A DNA stretch of 34,725 nt, taken from Paraburkholderia eburnea (GTDB lineage Bacteria; Pseudomonadota; Gammaproteobacteria; Burkholderiales; Burkholderiaceae). The notes under the pieces are model-generated. The model worked only from the letters and a program-made list of their open reading frames with translations, had not been told where the DNA came from and did no database searches. Positions 23,653 to 31,253 of the stretch are shown here, piece after piece (position 1 is the first letter of the stretch; every line of letters begins with the position of its first letter). A program made the translations under genes and the position numbers. The DNA is taken from the NCBI RefSeq assembly GCF_002917095.1, contig NZ_PQGA01000034.1, positions 1 through 34,725 of the forward strand, read 5' to 3'.

Positions 23653-24909
23653 ATGAACGATTATTCTTCGCGCGGCGCCCAGGCGTGCGTGAACGGTGAT
23701 GTCCAGGGCGACATCGCAAAAACTCATTATCAAGGGGCGTGGCACCCGTTGCAGCGGACGTGGCTCGCGCGTGGCCTGGCCGGTTTTGCAGCGCTGTGCG
23801 TCTGGGGCGGGTGCGCCAGCGCAGAGGCTGCGGACACCACGGCGGCGTCCGGCGCGCGCGCAAGCTCTGGGGCGGTGCAGGCTGCGTCGGCCGCCGCGGC
23901 GGCATCCTCGTCGGCATCTACTGTGGTTGCGGCTTCAACCGCATCGGCGGCGAGGCAAGCGTCGTCGGCGCCAACGGCCTCTGCGGCATCGGCCGCTTCG
24001 GCGCCTTCAACCGCTTCGACCGCTTCGACCGCTTCGACCGCTTCAACTGCCGCCGCCTCCGCGCCGACAGCCGCCTCGGGGCCCGCGCCGCTCACGCTGC
24101 CGGAGCATCCCAAACTCACGTCAGAACAGGCCGCTGACGAAACCCGCCGCGCGCTGGCGATGCGCGAGACCTTCGCGCGCGACGTGACGCGCCGCCTGCG
24201 CGTGCCGCTCGCCGATCAGCGCGCCTACGGCCAGCGCCTGCAAACCGCGCTCGACGCGAAGAATCTCGGCGCGCTGGCGGGCGAGTACGTCATCCTCGTG
24301 GATCGCAGTGCCAACGTGCAGGCGCTCTTTATCTATTTCCGCGCGATGGCGGGCCAGGCATGGCAGATGATCGGTGCGTCGCCGGTCGCGACGGGGCGCC
24401 CTGGCGAATTCGATCACTTTCTTACGCCGCTCGGCGTGTTCGAGCATACGCCGTCGAACATGGACTTCCGCGCGGAAGGCACGATGAACGAGAACAACAT
24501 TCGCGGCTACGGCAAGCGCGACATGCGCATCTACGACTTCGGCTGGATCGACGGCGAGCGCGGCTGGGGCAAGGGCGGCTATTCGCCGATGCGTTTCCAG
24601 ATGCACGCGACCGATCCCGACCGGCTGGAGCCGCTGCTCGGCATCCGCCATTCGAAGGGCTGCGTGCGCATTCCCGCCTCGCTCAACGTGTTCATCGACC
24701 ACAACGGCATCATCGACGCCGAATACCAGGCGCTCGTCGATTCGGGCAGATCGCTCTGGGTGCTGCACTCGAACCGCGAGATTACGCCGTGGGCGGGGCG
24801 CTTCGTCGTCGTGATCGATTCGGCGCGCAAGACGCGGCCCGCCTGGGCGCCCGCGCCGGGCAGCCAGGCGCGTGCGAAAGTGCCCAAGGGCGGCGATACC
24901 GCCGATTGA
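23653..24909 (+). CDS. L,D-transpeptidase (YkuD) with Ala/Ser/Thr-rich linker
   Basis: A 418-aa exported protein. A hydrophobic segment (about residues 38-58, ending SAEA) is a signal peptide with an unusually long N-region, so a later start is possible. Residues about 60-147 are a low-complexity Ala/Ser/Thr linker including TAS repeats. The C-terminal half is a YkuD-type L,D-transpeptidase domain: YVILVDRSANVQALFIY, a conserved His (H318, QMHATD) and the catalytic SKGCVRIP (S334, C337). These enzymes form 3-3 crosslinks in peptidoglycan, or attach proteins to it, using a cysteine nucleophile and resisting most beta-lactams. The flexible linker would let the domain reach the cell wall. It is convergent with the EamA gene. 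Which reaction it performs is not determinable. Confidence 0.88.
   Translation: MNDYSSRGAQACVNGDVQGDIAKTHYQGAWHPLQRTWLARGLAGFAALCVWGGCASAEAADTTAASGARASSGAVQAASAAAAASSSASTVVAASTASAARQASSAPTASAASAASAPSTASTASTASTASTAAASAPTAASGPAPLTLPEHPKLTSEQAADETRRALAMRETFARDVTRRLRVPLADQRAYGQRLQTALDAKNLGALAGEYVILVDRSANVQALFIYFRAMAGQAWQMIGASPVATGRPGEFDHFLTPLGVFEHTPSNMDFRAEGTMNENNIRGYGKRDMRIYDFGWIDGERGWGKGGYSPMRFQMHATDPDRLEPLLGIRHSKGCVRIPASLNVFIDHNGIIDAEYQALVDSGRSLWVLHSNREITPWAGRFVVVIDSARKTRPAWAPAPGSQARAKVPKGGDTAD
24010..24045 (+). repeat. Nine-base tandem repeat coding for Thr-Ala-Ser
   Basis: Four consecutive copies of ACCGCTTCG (the last ending in A instead of G) code in frame for repeated Thr-Ala-Ser inside the linker of the L,D-transpeptidase. 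Because the unit is a multiple of three, slippage would change linker length without a frameshift. Confidence 0.9.
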
Positions 24910-24943
24910 GCGTCGGCGCGTGCTCGAACCGTGCGGTGAGGGC

Positions 24944-25828
24944 TTAGCCGCGCCGCGCGATCAGCACGCCCGCGAGCGCCACGCCAAAGCCCGCGATCTG
25001 CAACGTCGTGAGCGTTTCGCGGAACAGCAGCCAGCTTTCCAGTGCGGCGAGCGGCGGCGCGAGGAACAGCAAGGCCGTGGCGCGGGCCGCATCGCCGTGG
25101 CGCACCATCCAGACGAGCAGCGTCACGCCCGCGCCCGAGAGCATCGCGATCCCCCAGGCGAGCGAAATCCACAGCGTCGTCGAGGCGATCCAGCGATGTT
25201 CGCCCAGTGCGAGCGCGAGCAGCGCCGCGACGATGGCCGCGCCCGCGTTCTGCACGGCGCTCGCGCTGCGGATATCGGCCTGCGCAAGCGAGGTCTTCTG
25301 ATAGAGCGTGCCCGCCGTGATGGCGCCGATCGACAACACCGACACGATCACCACCAGCAGCGGACTCGCGTGCGCGCCGCTGGTGAACGAGGCGCCAGCC
25401 GCCGCCGCGTGCAGCTTGGGCGTCAGCACCAGCACGACGCCCGCAAGACCGAGCGCCATGCCCTGCCAGCGCCGCATCGAAATCCGCTCGCCGAACATCG
25501 GCGCGGCGAGCGCGGCCGTCAGGAGCGGCTGCAGCGCGCCGAGCAGCGCCATGACGCCTGCGCTGAGACCTTGCGCCACGGCCCAGTAACCCGCGCCCAG
25601 ATACACCCCTTGCAGCAGCGCGCCCGCGAAAAGATGCTTGCCGATCTCGCGCGAGCGCGGCCAGGGCGCGCGCGTCGCCAGCGCCACGCAGGCGAACAGC
25701 AGCGCCGTGCCGCCGAAGCGCGCGAGCAGAAACAGATTGGGATCGGCGTAGGGCGCGATGGCGCGGGCGACGACAAAACCGGTCGACCACAACAAGACGA
25801 AGAGGGCGGGCGTGAGTGCGGCGAACAT
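24944..25828 (-). CDS. EamA/DMT-family transporter
   Basis: A 294-aa inner-membrane protein with about ten hydrophobic segments arranged as two EamA repeats of five helices each (drug/metabolite transporter superfamily). Visible family stretches are LLWSTGFVVARAIAPYADPNLFLLARF near the N-terminus, GVMALLGALQPLLTAALAAPMFGERI at the end of the first repeat and LFLAPPLAALESWLLFRETLT in the second. Members export amino acids, nucleotides or toxic compounds; substrate unknown. It is convergent with the L,D-transpeptidase gene and is followed at a distance of 172 bases by the start-side neighbour region of the UbiB-like gene on the same strand. The N-terminal start is supported by a first segment that is already hydrophobic. 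Confidence 0.9.
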   Translation of the reverse strand: MFAALTPALFVLLWSTGFVVARAIAPYADPNLFLLARFGGTALLFACVALATRAPWPRSREIGKHLFAGALLQGVYLGAGYWAVAQGLSAGVMALLGALQPLLTAALAAPMFGERISMRRWQGMALGLAGVVLVLTPKLHAAAAGASFTSGAHASPLLVVIVSVLSIGAITAGTLYQKTSLAQADIRSASAVQNAGAAIVAALLALALGEHRWIASTTLWISLAWGIAMLSGAGVTLLVWMVRHGDAARATALLFLAPPLAALESWLLFRETLTTLQIAGFGVALAGVLIARRG

Positions 25829-26000
25829 GGTTGCGTGCGGGCGGGCTGCGGATCGAAAGGGCCGCAGTATCTCCCGCTTGGGTTGAGGCGGTCTTGTTCA
25901 GGACTGCATTCGCCGATCAATTGCAACTAACAGCCAAGCGCGGCCGGCGTCCGCGAATTGGGATGTCATGCGCGGGAACGATATCCGCGAGGCAGACTGT

Positions 26001-27623
26001 TCAAGCCGGCCAGGCGCCGAACAGCGTCGCAGCGACGCCGATCAACGTCCCGCTCAACGCGCAGGCGATGAGGAGGGCGCGGGTGCGCCGATGCTCGCGC
26101 CGCAGCGTTTCCAGCAGCGCGGCCTGTGTCAATCCCGGCGAGCCGGGCTGGCCGTGCGCCGCGCCCGACTGATGATGCATGAAGCGATAGACGAGCTGCG
26201 GCACGCGCGGTGCGATCTGCGCGAGATGAGGCAATTCCTGCGAGAGCCGCTTGATCCAGCCGTGGTGGCCAAGGTCGCGTTTCGCAATGTCGCCGAGCGT
26301 CGTCTTCGCGATTCCCCAGGCGTCGACATCGGGATGAATCGCGCGCGCAAGCGCCTCCGCCTGACCGAACGTGCGTTGCGCGGCGGCGAGGCGTGGCGAG
26401 ACCCCACCGCCGAATGGCTGAACCGCGTGCAGCAGATGATGGAACAGATCGCCCGCGCGGCGCTCGCCGGCATCGTCGGCGAAATGGGCTTCGCTGCGGG
26501 TGCGCAATTCCGCCTCGATCTGCTCGGGGCGCGCGTGCGCGGGCACATGCCCGGCCTCATGGTGCAGTTGCGCCAGACGCCCGTAGTCCTGTTCGAACAG
26601 CGCCGTCGCGCCGTGCACGAAGAATTCGCGCTCCGGCGAGGACAGCGAAGTCATCAGCGCCGAACTCGCGAACACGAGACGGCCGCGCGTTTGCGGTTCG
26701 ATGCTCACGGCGACGCGGCGCGCGTCGAATGCCGCATGAAAGAAACCCTGTTCGAAGGCCTGCTCCGTGACCACCTCGATCAGATGCGCGGCCACGCGCG
26801 CCGCGTTGATGTGATGCATCGCGAGTCCGGCGATGTCGGTCGCAGGCAGCGTATCGACGTGCTCGACGGTGAGCGTGTGCGGCGTGCAGAAGTCCCAGAT
26901 CACGTCGGGCACGAGCACGCGCTCGTCGTCGGCGAGGTGATGGCCGCTCTGGCTCAGGTTGGCCGCCTGCGCGCGTAGATCGAAGCGGCGTTGCAGGTCG
27001 TCGCGCAGCGTCTGGGCCAGCGTGCGCAGGTGCAGCTTGCGCGCGCTGCCTGAAAAACGTTCGAGCCAGCGCGCGACCGTGCAGAGCAGCGCGGCTTCGT
27101 CGTCGACTTCCTGGGCTTGTTTCGCGCGCAGCACGCGCACAGTCACCATTTGATGGCCGTTGGCGGGCAACTGCAGGCGCGCGATATGCGTCTGTTCGCA
27201 CCAGCCGTTCTGGCAGGGCGTGGGGTCGATCCACGAAAAGAGCGTTTGCGGCGGTTTGCCGAACGCGCTGTGCAGCGCCGCGTTCAACTGCTCGGGCGTG
27301 AGCGGCTCCTCGTAATGATCGAGCGCGTCGATGGCGTCGTGAAGGGTGGAGGCCGCCAGTTCGGGATGCGTCGTGACGGATTGCGCGAAGGCGCTCGCGA
27401 GCGGCGCGAGACGCGGCAACGCGCTAGACAGATGCGTGGCGAGGCGCTCGTTTTCGCGTATGCGCGCAGCGAGCGAGACGAACCAGTGCAGCTTGTGGTG
27501 CTCGGGTGCGGCAAGCCAGATCAGCCGGATGCCATAGCGCAGCGCGCAGAACACAAGACGCAGTTGGCGAAGTTTGGAACGCATGGATTCGGCGGTTGCA
27601 GTGGCGGTGGAGCGGTTGGCCAT
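26001..27623 (-). CDS. UbiB/ABC1-family protein with all kinase motifs lost (pseudokinase)
   Basis: A 540-aa protein that aligns by eye to UbiB/AarF/ABC1 atypical kinases, needed for ubiquinone synthesis, along its whole length, including family-typical non-catalytic blocks (LVPDVIWDFCTPHTLTVEHVD near 237-257, LSSPEREFF near 327-335, EQDYGRLAQLHHEAGHVP near 344-361) and a C-terminal membrane segment (516-538). Yet each catalytic element is altered: the KxGQ motif reads SAFAQ (77-81), the Ala-rich loop is replaced before HIARL (146-150), the AVKV lysine is Arg163 in VTVRVLR, the HADxHPGN loop reads HAAFDARRV (296-304), and the DFG reads ASS near 319-321. The frame is intact and codon use is normal. 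It is therefore a candidate pseudokinase, not a decayed gene. A canonical ubiB should lie elsewhere in the genome. Divergent from the DeoR gene; no clear partner. Confidence 0.8.
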   Translation of the reverse strand: MANRSTATATAESMRSKLRQLRLVFCALRYGIRLIWLAAPEHHKLHWFVSLAARIRENERLATHLSSALPRLAPLASAFAQSVTTHPELAASTLHDAIDALDHYEEPLTPEQLNAALHSAFGKPPQTLFSWIDPTPCQNGWCEQTHIARLQLPANGHQMVTVRVLRAKQAQEVDDEAALLCTVARWLERFSGSARKLHLRTLAQTLRDDLQRRFDLRAQAANLSQSGHHLADDERVLVPDVIWDFCTPHTLTVEHVDTLPATDIAGLAMHHINAARVAAHLIEVVTEQAFEQGFFHAAFDARRVAVSIEPQTRGRLVFASSALMTSLSSPEREFFVHGATALFEQDYGRLAQLHHEAGHVPAHARPEQIEAELRTRSEAHFADDAGERRAGDLFHHLLHAVQPFGGGVSPRLAAAQRTFGQAEALARAIHPDVDAWGIAKTTLGDIAKRDLGHHGWIKRLSQELPHLAQIAPRVPQLVYRFMHHQSGAAHGQPGSPGLTQAALLETLRREHRRTRALLIACALSGTLIGVAATLFGAWPA

Positions 27624-27701
27624 CTATCGTCTGGACGGCCAGCACGAGATTAGCAGGGATGATCGCGCGATGGCAGGGCAGGCTTATACGAGGCCGCGCG
27701 T

Positions 27702-27740
27702 GGCCCGGATGCAGGGCGGGATGCGCCCTGCATCCGGGCC
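27702..27740. repeat. Perfect 17-bp inverted repeat with 5-base loop
   Basis: GGCCCGGATGCAGGGCG (27702-27718) is followed by GGATG and then its exact complement (27724-27740). It lies between the divergent starts of the UbiB-like gene (27623) and the DeoR-family gene (27816), where a terminator is not expected. It could be a mobile-repeat (REP-like) element, an RNA hairpin in a 5' leader, or a regulatory cruciform. Confidence 0.85.
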
Positions 27741-27815
27741 TGCGACGCGATGCTGGAGTGCGCGTAATACAATACGGCGGCCTTTTCGAATCCATGCGCG
27801 CCACGCGCCCCCCAG

Positions 27816-28571
27816 ATGCTCGCAGAACAACGTCACCAATACATCCTTTCGCAAGTGAACCGGACCGGCGCGCTCTCGGTGGCGGATCTCGTGCGCGAAC
27901 TGCGTGTCTCGCGCGAAACCATCCGCCGCGATCTCAACACGCTGGCGGGGCGGGGCCTGCTGGTCACGACGCACGGCGGCGCGCTGTCGAGCGATCGGCG
28001 CGAGCCCGATCTCGACGTGCGCGATACGGCCAACGCCAGCGCCAAGCGCGCGATCGGCGAACGCGCAGCAGAGTTCGTGCCTGATGGCGCGTCCGTCATC
28101 ATCGATTCGGGCAGCACGACCCACGCGCTCGCGCGCGCGCTGACCGACCGGCACCGCCTCACCGTGTATACGAACGACTGGCGCATCGCCTTGCTGCTCG
28201 GCCGTCGCAACGAGAATCGCGTGACGCTGCTGGGCGGCGAGCTGTCCGACCACGAGGAAGCGACCTTCGGGCTCGATACCGTGCAGCAGCTCTCGCAATA
28301 TCACGCCGATTACGCTTTCGTCGGCGCGGGCGGCATTACCGCCGACGGCTGGCTGACCGACTACTCGCGCATGGTCGCCGAGGTGCGCAGCCGTATGCTG
28401 ACGGCGGCCGCCTGCGCGATCGTCGTGGCGGACCATTCGAAGTTCGGCCGCATGACGCCCGTGCGCATCAACGGTTTCGAGCGCGCTCGCTATGTCATCA
28501 CCGAGCTGACGCCCGAAAAGAGCGTCGCGCGCGCCATCGAATCGCGCGGGCCTGAACTCGTCGTCGCCTGA
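27816..28571 (+). CDS. DeoR-family transcription regulator
   Basis: A 251-aa DeoR/GlpR-type regulator. The N-terminal winged helix is textbook (MLAEQRHQYILSQVNRTGALSVADLVRELRVSRETIRRDLNTLAGRGLL, residues 1-49), then the HGGA junction and a ribose-5-phosphate-isomerase-like effector domain (VIIDSGSTTHALA, VYTNDWRIALLL, VTLLGGEL, AFVGAGGITADG, ADHSKFGR). Members usually bind phosphorylated sugars or similar phosphate compounds, which would fit control of a phosphonate system. It precedes the phnSTUV genes in the same direction, separated by a terminator-like hairpin and 412 bases. A TACAAT -10-like box at 27768-27773 suggests its own promoter. No strong Shine-Dalgarno is visible before the ATG. 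Confidence 0.88.
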   Translation: MLAEQRHQYILSQVNRTGALSVADLVRELRVSRETIRRDLNTLAGRGLLVTTHGGALSSDRREPDLDVRDTANASAKRAIGERAAEFVPDGASVIIDSGSTTHALARALTDRHRLTVYTNDWRIALLLGRRNENRVTLLGGELSDHEEATFGLDTVQQLSQYHADYAFVGAGGITADGWLTDYSRMVAEVRSRMLTAAACAIVVADHSKFGRMTPVRINGFERARYVITELTPEKSVARAIESRGPELVVA

Positions 28572-28613
28572 TCCTCTTTTCCCACCTTCCGCCCTGATTT
28601 CCCGATCTGACGC

Positions 28614-28635
28614 GCGTGCGGACACCTCCGCACGC
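28614..28635 (+). terminator. Hairpin after the DeoR-family gene
   Basis: GCGTGCGG (28614-28621) pairs perfectly with CCGCACGC (28628-28635) around a 6-base loop, 43 bases after the stop codon, followed by CGGCTTTGTC. A short T stretch makes it a possible but weak intrinsic terminator. Confidence 0.5.
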
Positions 28636-28640
28636 CGGCT

Positions 28641-28703
28641 TTGTCACGTTTGTCGATTTGCATATTTTTGGCAAATTGTGGAATTTTTTGACAAACGCCA
28701 CAA
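28641..28703. promoter_or_regulatory. Imperfect inverted repeat and promoter-like region before phnS
   Basis: TTGTCACGTTTGTC (28641-28654) and GACAAACGCCACAA (28690-28703) are complementary at 12 of 14 positions, separated by 35 AT-rich bases that contain TTGGCAAATTGTGG. TTGACA (28688-28693) overlaps the right arm. This resembles a divided operator around a promoter and is a good candidate binding site for the adjacent DeoR-type or the downstream GntR-type regulator. Confidence 0.45.
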
Positions 28704-28814
28704 TCGTCATGGCGGTGTCACGAAAATCTGTGATTCTTGCCGGGCCCGCACAGGCGGGGCTGGGGCGCGACGCGGGAGTTACGCTGCGCACCACCCAGCC
28801 GCGCGGTTTTAGGG

Positions 28815-28912
28815 TGACGCCGGCGGATTGCAGACAATCTGCAATCCGCCGGCGTCAGACCGGACTGCCGCAGACCGCGGCGGACGGGCAAAAGGCAGGC
28901 GGCGCAGTCCGC
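28815..28912 (+). repeat. Perfect 20-bp hairpin plus a second hairpin in the phnS leader
   Basis: TGACGCCGGCGGATTGCAGA (28815-28834) is followed by a 3-base loop and its exact complement (28838-28857). A second, imperfect hairpin follows at once: CGGACTGCCGC (28861-28871) with GCGGCGCAGTCCG (28900-28912, one bulged G). Both lie in the 412-base gap before phnS and would be in its 5' leader if transcription starts near 28700. No T-run follows, so simple termination is unlikely. Confidence 0.7.
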
Positions 28913-28983
28913 CGACGTTCGACGATTCACTAAACACGCATCGGGTATCCCCGAGCACATGGTTTTTGCCTTCGGAGAGTGAC

Positions 28984-30069
28984 ATGAACCACCGGAATTC
29001 CCATCGCGCGGGTTTCGCACGCAAAGCGCTGCCGATGATGATCGCCGCCACGCTGCTGCAATGCGCCGCGATGAGCGCCCATGCCGCCAATGCCGTCGTG
29101 CTGTACACGGCTGACGGCCTCGAAAATCTCTACCGCGACGTTCTGCCCGCCTTCGAGAAGAAAGAAGGCGTGAAGGTCAATATCGTGACGGCCGGCAGTG
29201 GCGAAGTCGTGAACCGCGCCAATGTCGAAAAGGATGCGCCGAAGGCGGACGTGCTCATCACGCTGCCGCCGTTCATCCAGCAGGCCCAGCAAAGCGGCCT
29301 GCTGCAGCCGTACCAGAGCGTGAACTACAAGAACGTGCCGGCGATCGCCAAGGCGACGGACGGTTCGTGGGCTACGTTCGTGAACAACTACTTCTCGTTC
29401 GCGATCAACCCGGAAGTCGTCAAGAACCAGCCGAAGACGTTTGCAGACCTGCTGCATCCGGACTATTCGGGCAAGGTCGCGTACTCGAACCCGGCCACGG
29501 CGGGCGACGGCATGGCCGTGATCATCCTCACGACCTCGCTGATGGGCGAAGACAAGGCGTTCGACTACCTCAAGAAGCTCGAACAGAGCGCCAAGTTCCA
29601 CACCAAGGGCACGGGTTATCTCGACGTGCTGCTTTCGCGTAACGAAATCTCGGTGGCCAACGGCGACCTGCAGATGGATCTCGACGACGCAGCCAACGGC
29701 GGCCTCTCGCTCAAGCCGATCTTCCTCGCCGCCGACGCCAGCGGTCATCCGACCACGTTCCAGTTGCCGTACGCAATCGGCCTGATCAAGGGCGGCCCGA
29801 ACCAGGCCGAAGGCAAGAAGCTGATCGACTATCTGATGTCAACGGACGTGCAATCGAAGGTGCCGGACATCTTCGGCATTCCGGGCCGCACGGACGTGGC
29901 GCTCACGGGCAAGAACGGCGCGGCGGTCAAGCAGGCGATCGAAGGCGTGAAGCTGATTCCGGTGGACTGGAACCAGGTGATGGCGAAGAAGGCTGACTGG
30001 ACGACGCGCTGGAAGAACGAAGTGATCGGCTCGTCGGGCAAGCAGATCGAAGTCGTCAAGCCGCAATAA
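28984..30069 (+). CDS. phnS: 2-aminoethylphosphonate ABC transporter, substrate-binding protein
   Basis: A 361-aa periplasmic binding protein with a signal peptide (ends near MSAHA). It resembles the iron/2-aminoethylphosphonate group: VVLYTADGLENLYRDVLPAFEKKEGVKVNIVTAGSGEVVNR near the mature N-terminus, ADVLITLPPFIQQAQQSGLL, and a C-terminal VPVDWNQV-like end (KLIPVDWNQVMAKK). The gene is preceded by GGAGAG about 5 bases before the ATG, and followed by the ATP-binding and two permease genes of the same importer. It would bind 2-aminoethylphosphonate or a close phosphonate in the periplasm and deliver it to PhnUV. The assignment depends on the operon (PhnR- and PhnZ-like genes downstream) as well as similarity. 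Confidence 0.88.
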   Translation: MNHRNSHRAGFARKALPMMIAATLLQCAAMSAHAANAVVLYTADGLENLYRDVLPAFEKKEGVKVNIVTAGSGEVVNRANVEKDAPKADVLITLPPFIQQAQQSGLLQPYQSVNYKNVPAIAKATDGSWATFVNNYFSFAINPEVVKNQPKTFADLLHPDYSGKVAYSNPATAGDGMAVIILTTSLMGEDKAFDYLKKLEQSAKFHTKGTGYLDVLLSRNEISVANGDLQMDLDDAANGGLSLKPIFLAADASGHPTTFQLPYAIGLIKGGPNQAEGKKLIDYLMSTDVQSKVPDIFGIPGRTDVALTGKNGAAVKQAIEGVKLIPVDWNQVMAKKADWTTRWKNEVIGSSGKQIEVVKPQ

Positions 30070-30079
30070 GTCACACACT

Positions 30080-30103
30080 GCGCTGGTAAGGACAGTCCAG
30101 CGC
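30080..30103 (+). repeat. Hairpin between phnS and phnT
   Basis: GCGCTGG (30080-30086) and CCAGCGC (30097-30103) pair around a 10-base loop, just after the phnS stop. Such intercistronic hairpins commonly stabilise the upstream binding-protein message or partly end transcription, giving more PhnS than PhnTUV. Confidence 0.6.
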
Positions 30104-30134
30104 TACCCCGTATCAAATGCAGGAGATGAACCCG

Positions 30135-31253
30135 GTGAATACCGCAAGCCTTGCGTCGGCCGACATGGCCCGCGCCCTGCCGGACGCGTCCGGCCTGACC
30201 GATGCAACCGGCGCCCATGATGCACATGGCGCGGCGGGCGTGCAGATCGACCGCCTGAGCGTGCGTTTCGGCGCGCGCACGGTGCTCAACGACCTGTCGC
30301 TCACGATCCGTCGCGGCGAGTTGCTGACGGTGCTCGGCCGCAGCGGTTGCGGCAAGACCACTTTGCTGCGCTTCATCGCCGGGTTCATCGAAGCCGATGG
30401 CCTTGCGGGTTCGCTGACCGTCGCCGGTCGCGATCTGACGCATGTGCCGCCGCATCAGCGCAATCTGGGCCTGCTGTTCCAGAGCTATGCGCTGTTCCCG
30501 CATCTCTCGGTGTTCGAGAACGTCGCGTTCGGCCTCAAGGCGCGCCGCGTGCCGTCGCGCGACATCGCGCGGCGCGTGGCCGACGCGCTCAAGCTCGTGC
30601 AGCTCGGCGATCAGGGCCACGTGATGCCGGCCCAGCTCTCCGGCGGCATGCAGCAGCGCGTGGCGCTCGCGCGCGCGCTGGTGATCGAGCCGGATGTGCT
30701 GCTGCTCGACGAACCGCTGTCGGCGCTCGACGCCAATCTGCGCGCCTCGGTGCGCTCCGAACTCAAGGCGCTCCATGAGCGCCTGCCGAATCTGACGATC
30801 GTCTGCGTGACGCACGATCAGGACGACGCGCTGGTGCTCTCCGACCGCACGCTGCTGATGCGCGATGGCCATATCGCGCAACTGGGCACGCCGCAGGAAC
30901 TCTACGACACCCCCAACGACGCCTATGTCGCGCGTTATCTGGGCGCGGCGAACCTGCTGCCGCCCAGCGTGGCATTTCCGGTCGGCGACGCGCGCCACGA
31001 CGTGCGCGACAAGCTCGCCTGCCTGCGTCCCGAAAGCCTGCGCATCGTGCCGCTCGGCGAAGGCGCGTTGCACGGCACGATCGAGTCGGTCGAGTGGTAC
31101 GGCTCGGTGCTTTCCGTGCCGGTATTGCTCGACGCGATGCCGAACGAACCGGTGCTCGTCACCATGCAGCGCGGCCACGGCATGACGCCGGAAAAAGGCA
31201 TGCGTGTCTCCCTGCGTTACGAGGCTGACGATGTCGTCCTTATCAACCCCTGA
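30135..31253 (+). CDS. phnT: 2-aminoethylphosphonate ABC transporter, ATP-binding protein
   Basis: A 372-aa ABC ATPase that powers the phosphonate importer. Walker A is GRSGCGKTT (68-76), the Q-loop is in LLFQSYALFPHLSVFENVAFGLK, the signature is LSGGMQQRVALARAL, and Walker B is VLLLDEPLSALD, followed by a switch His in CVTHDQDDAL. A TOBE-like C-terminal domain follows (ESLRIVPLGEGALHGTIESVEWYGSV). About 35 residues before the ABC core are Ala/Asp-rich with no clear role. The GTG at 30135 is chosen because AGGAG lies 9 bases upstream; ATGs at 30117 and 30126 are in frame but badly placed. It overlaps phnU by 23 bases. Confidence 0.9.
   Translation: MNTASLASADMARALPDASGLTDATGAHDAHGAAGVQIDRLSVRFGARTVLNDLSLTIRRGELLTVLGRSGCGKTTLLRFIAGFIEADGLAGSLTVAGRDLTHVPPHQRNLGLLFQSYALFPHLSVFENVAFGLKARRVPSRDIARRVADALKLVQLGDQGHVMPAQLSGGMQQRVALARALVIEPDVLLLDEPLSALDANLRASVRSELKALHERLPNLTIVCVTHDQDDALVLSDRTLLMRDGHIAQLGTPQELYDTPNDAYVARYLGAANLLPPSVAFPVGDARHDVRDKLACLRPESLRIVPLGEGALHGTIESVEWYGSVLSVPVLLDAMPNEPVLVTMQRGHGMTPEKGMRVSLRYEADDVVLINP

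Noticed and set aside
24010..24045. Tandem repeats as a CRISPR array
   Set aside because: The unit is nine bases, directly contiguous with no spacers, and codes in frame for Thr-Ala-Ser.
27702..27740. The 17-bp hairpin as a transcription terminator
   Set aside because: It lies between divergent gene starts and no T-run follows on either strand.
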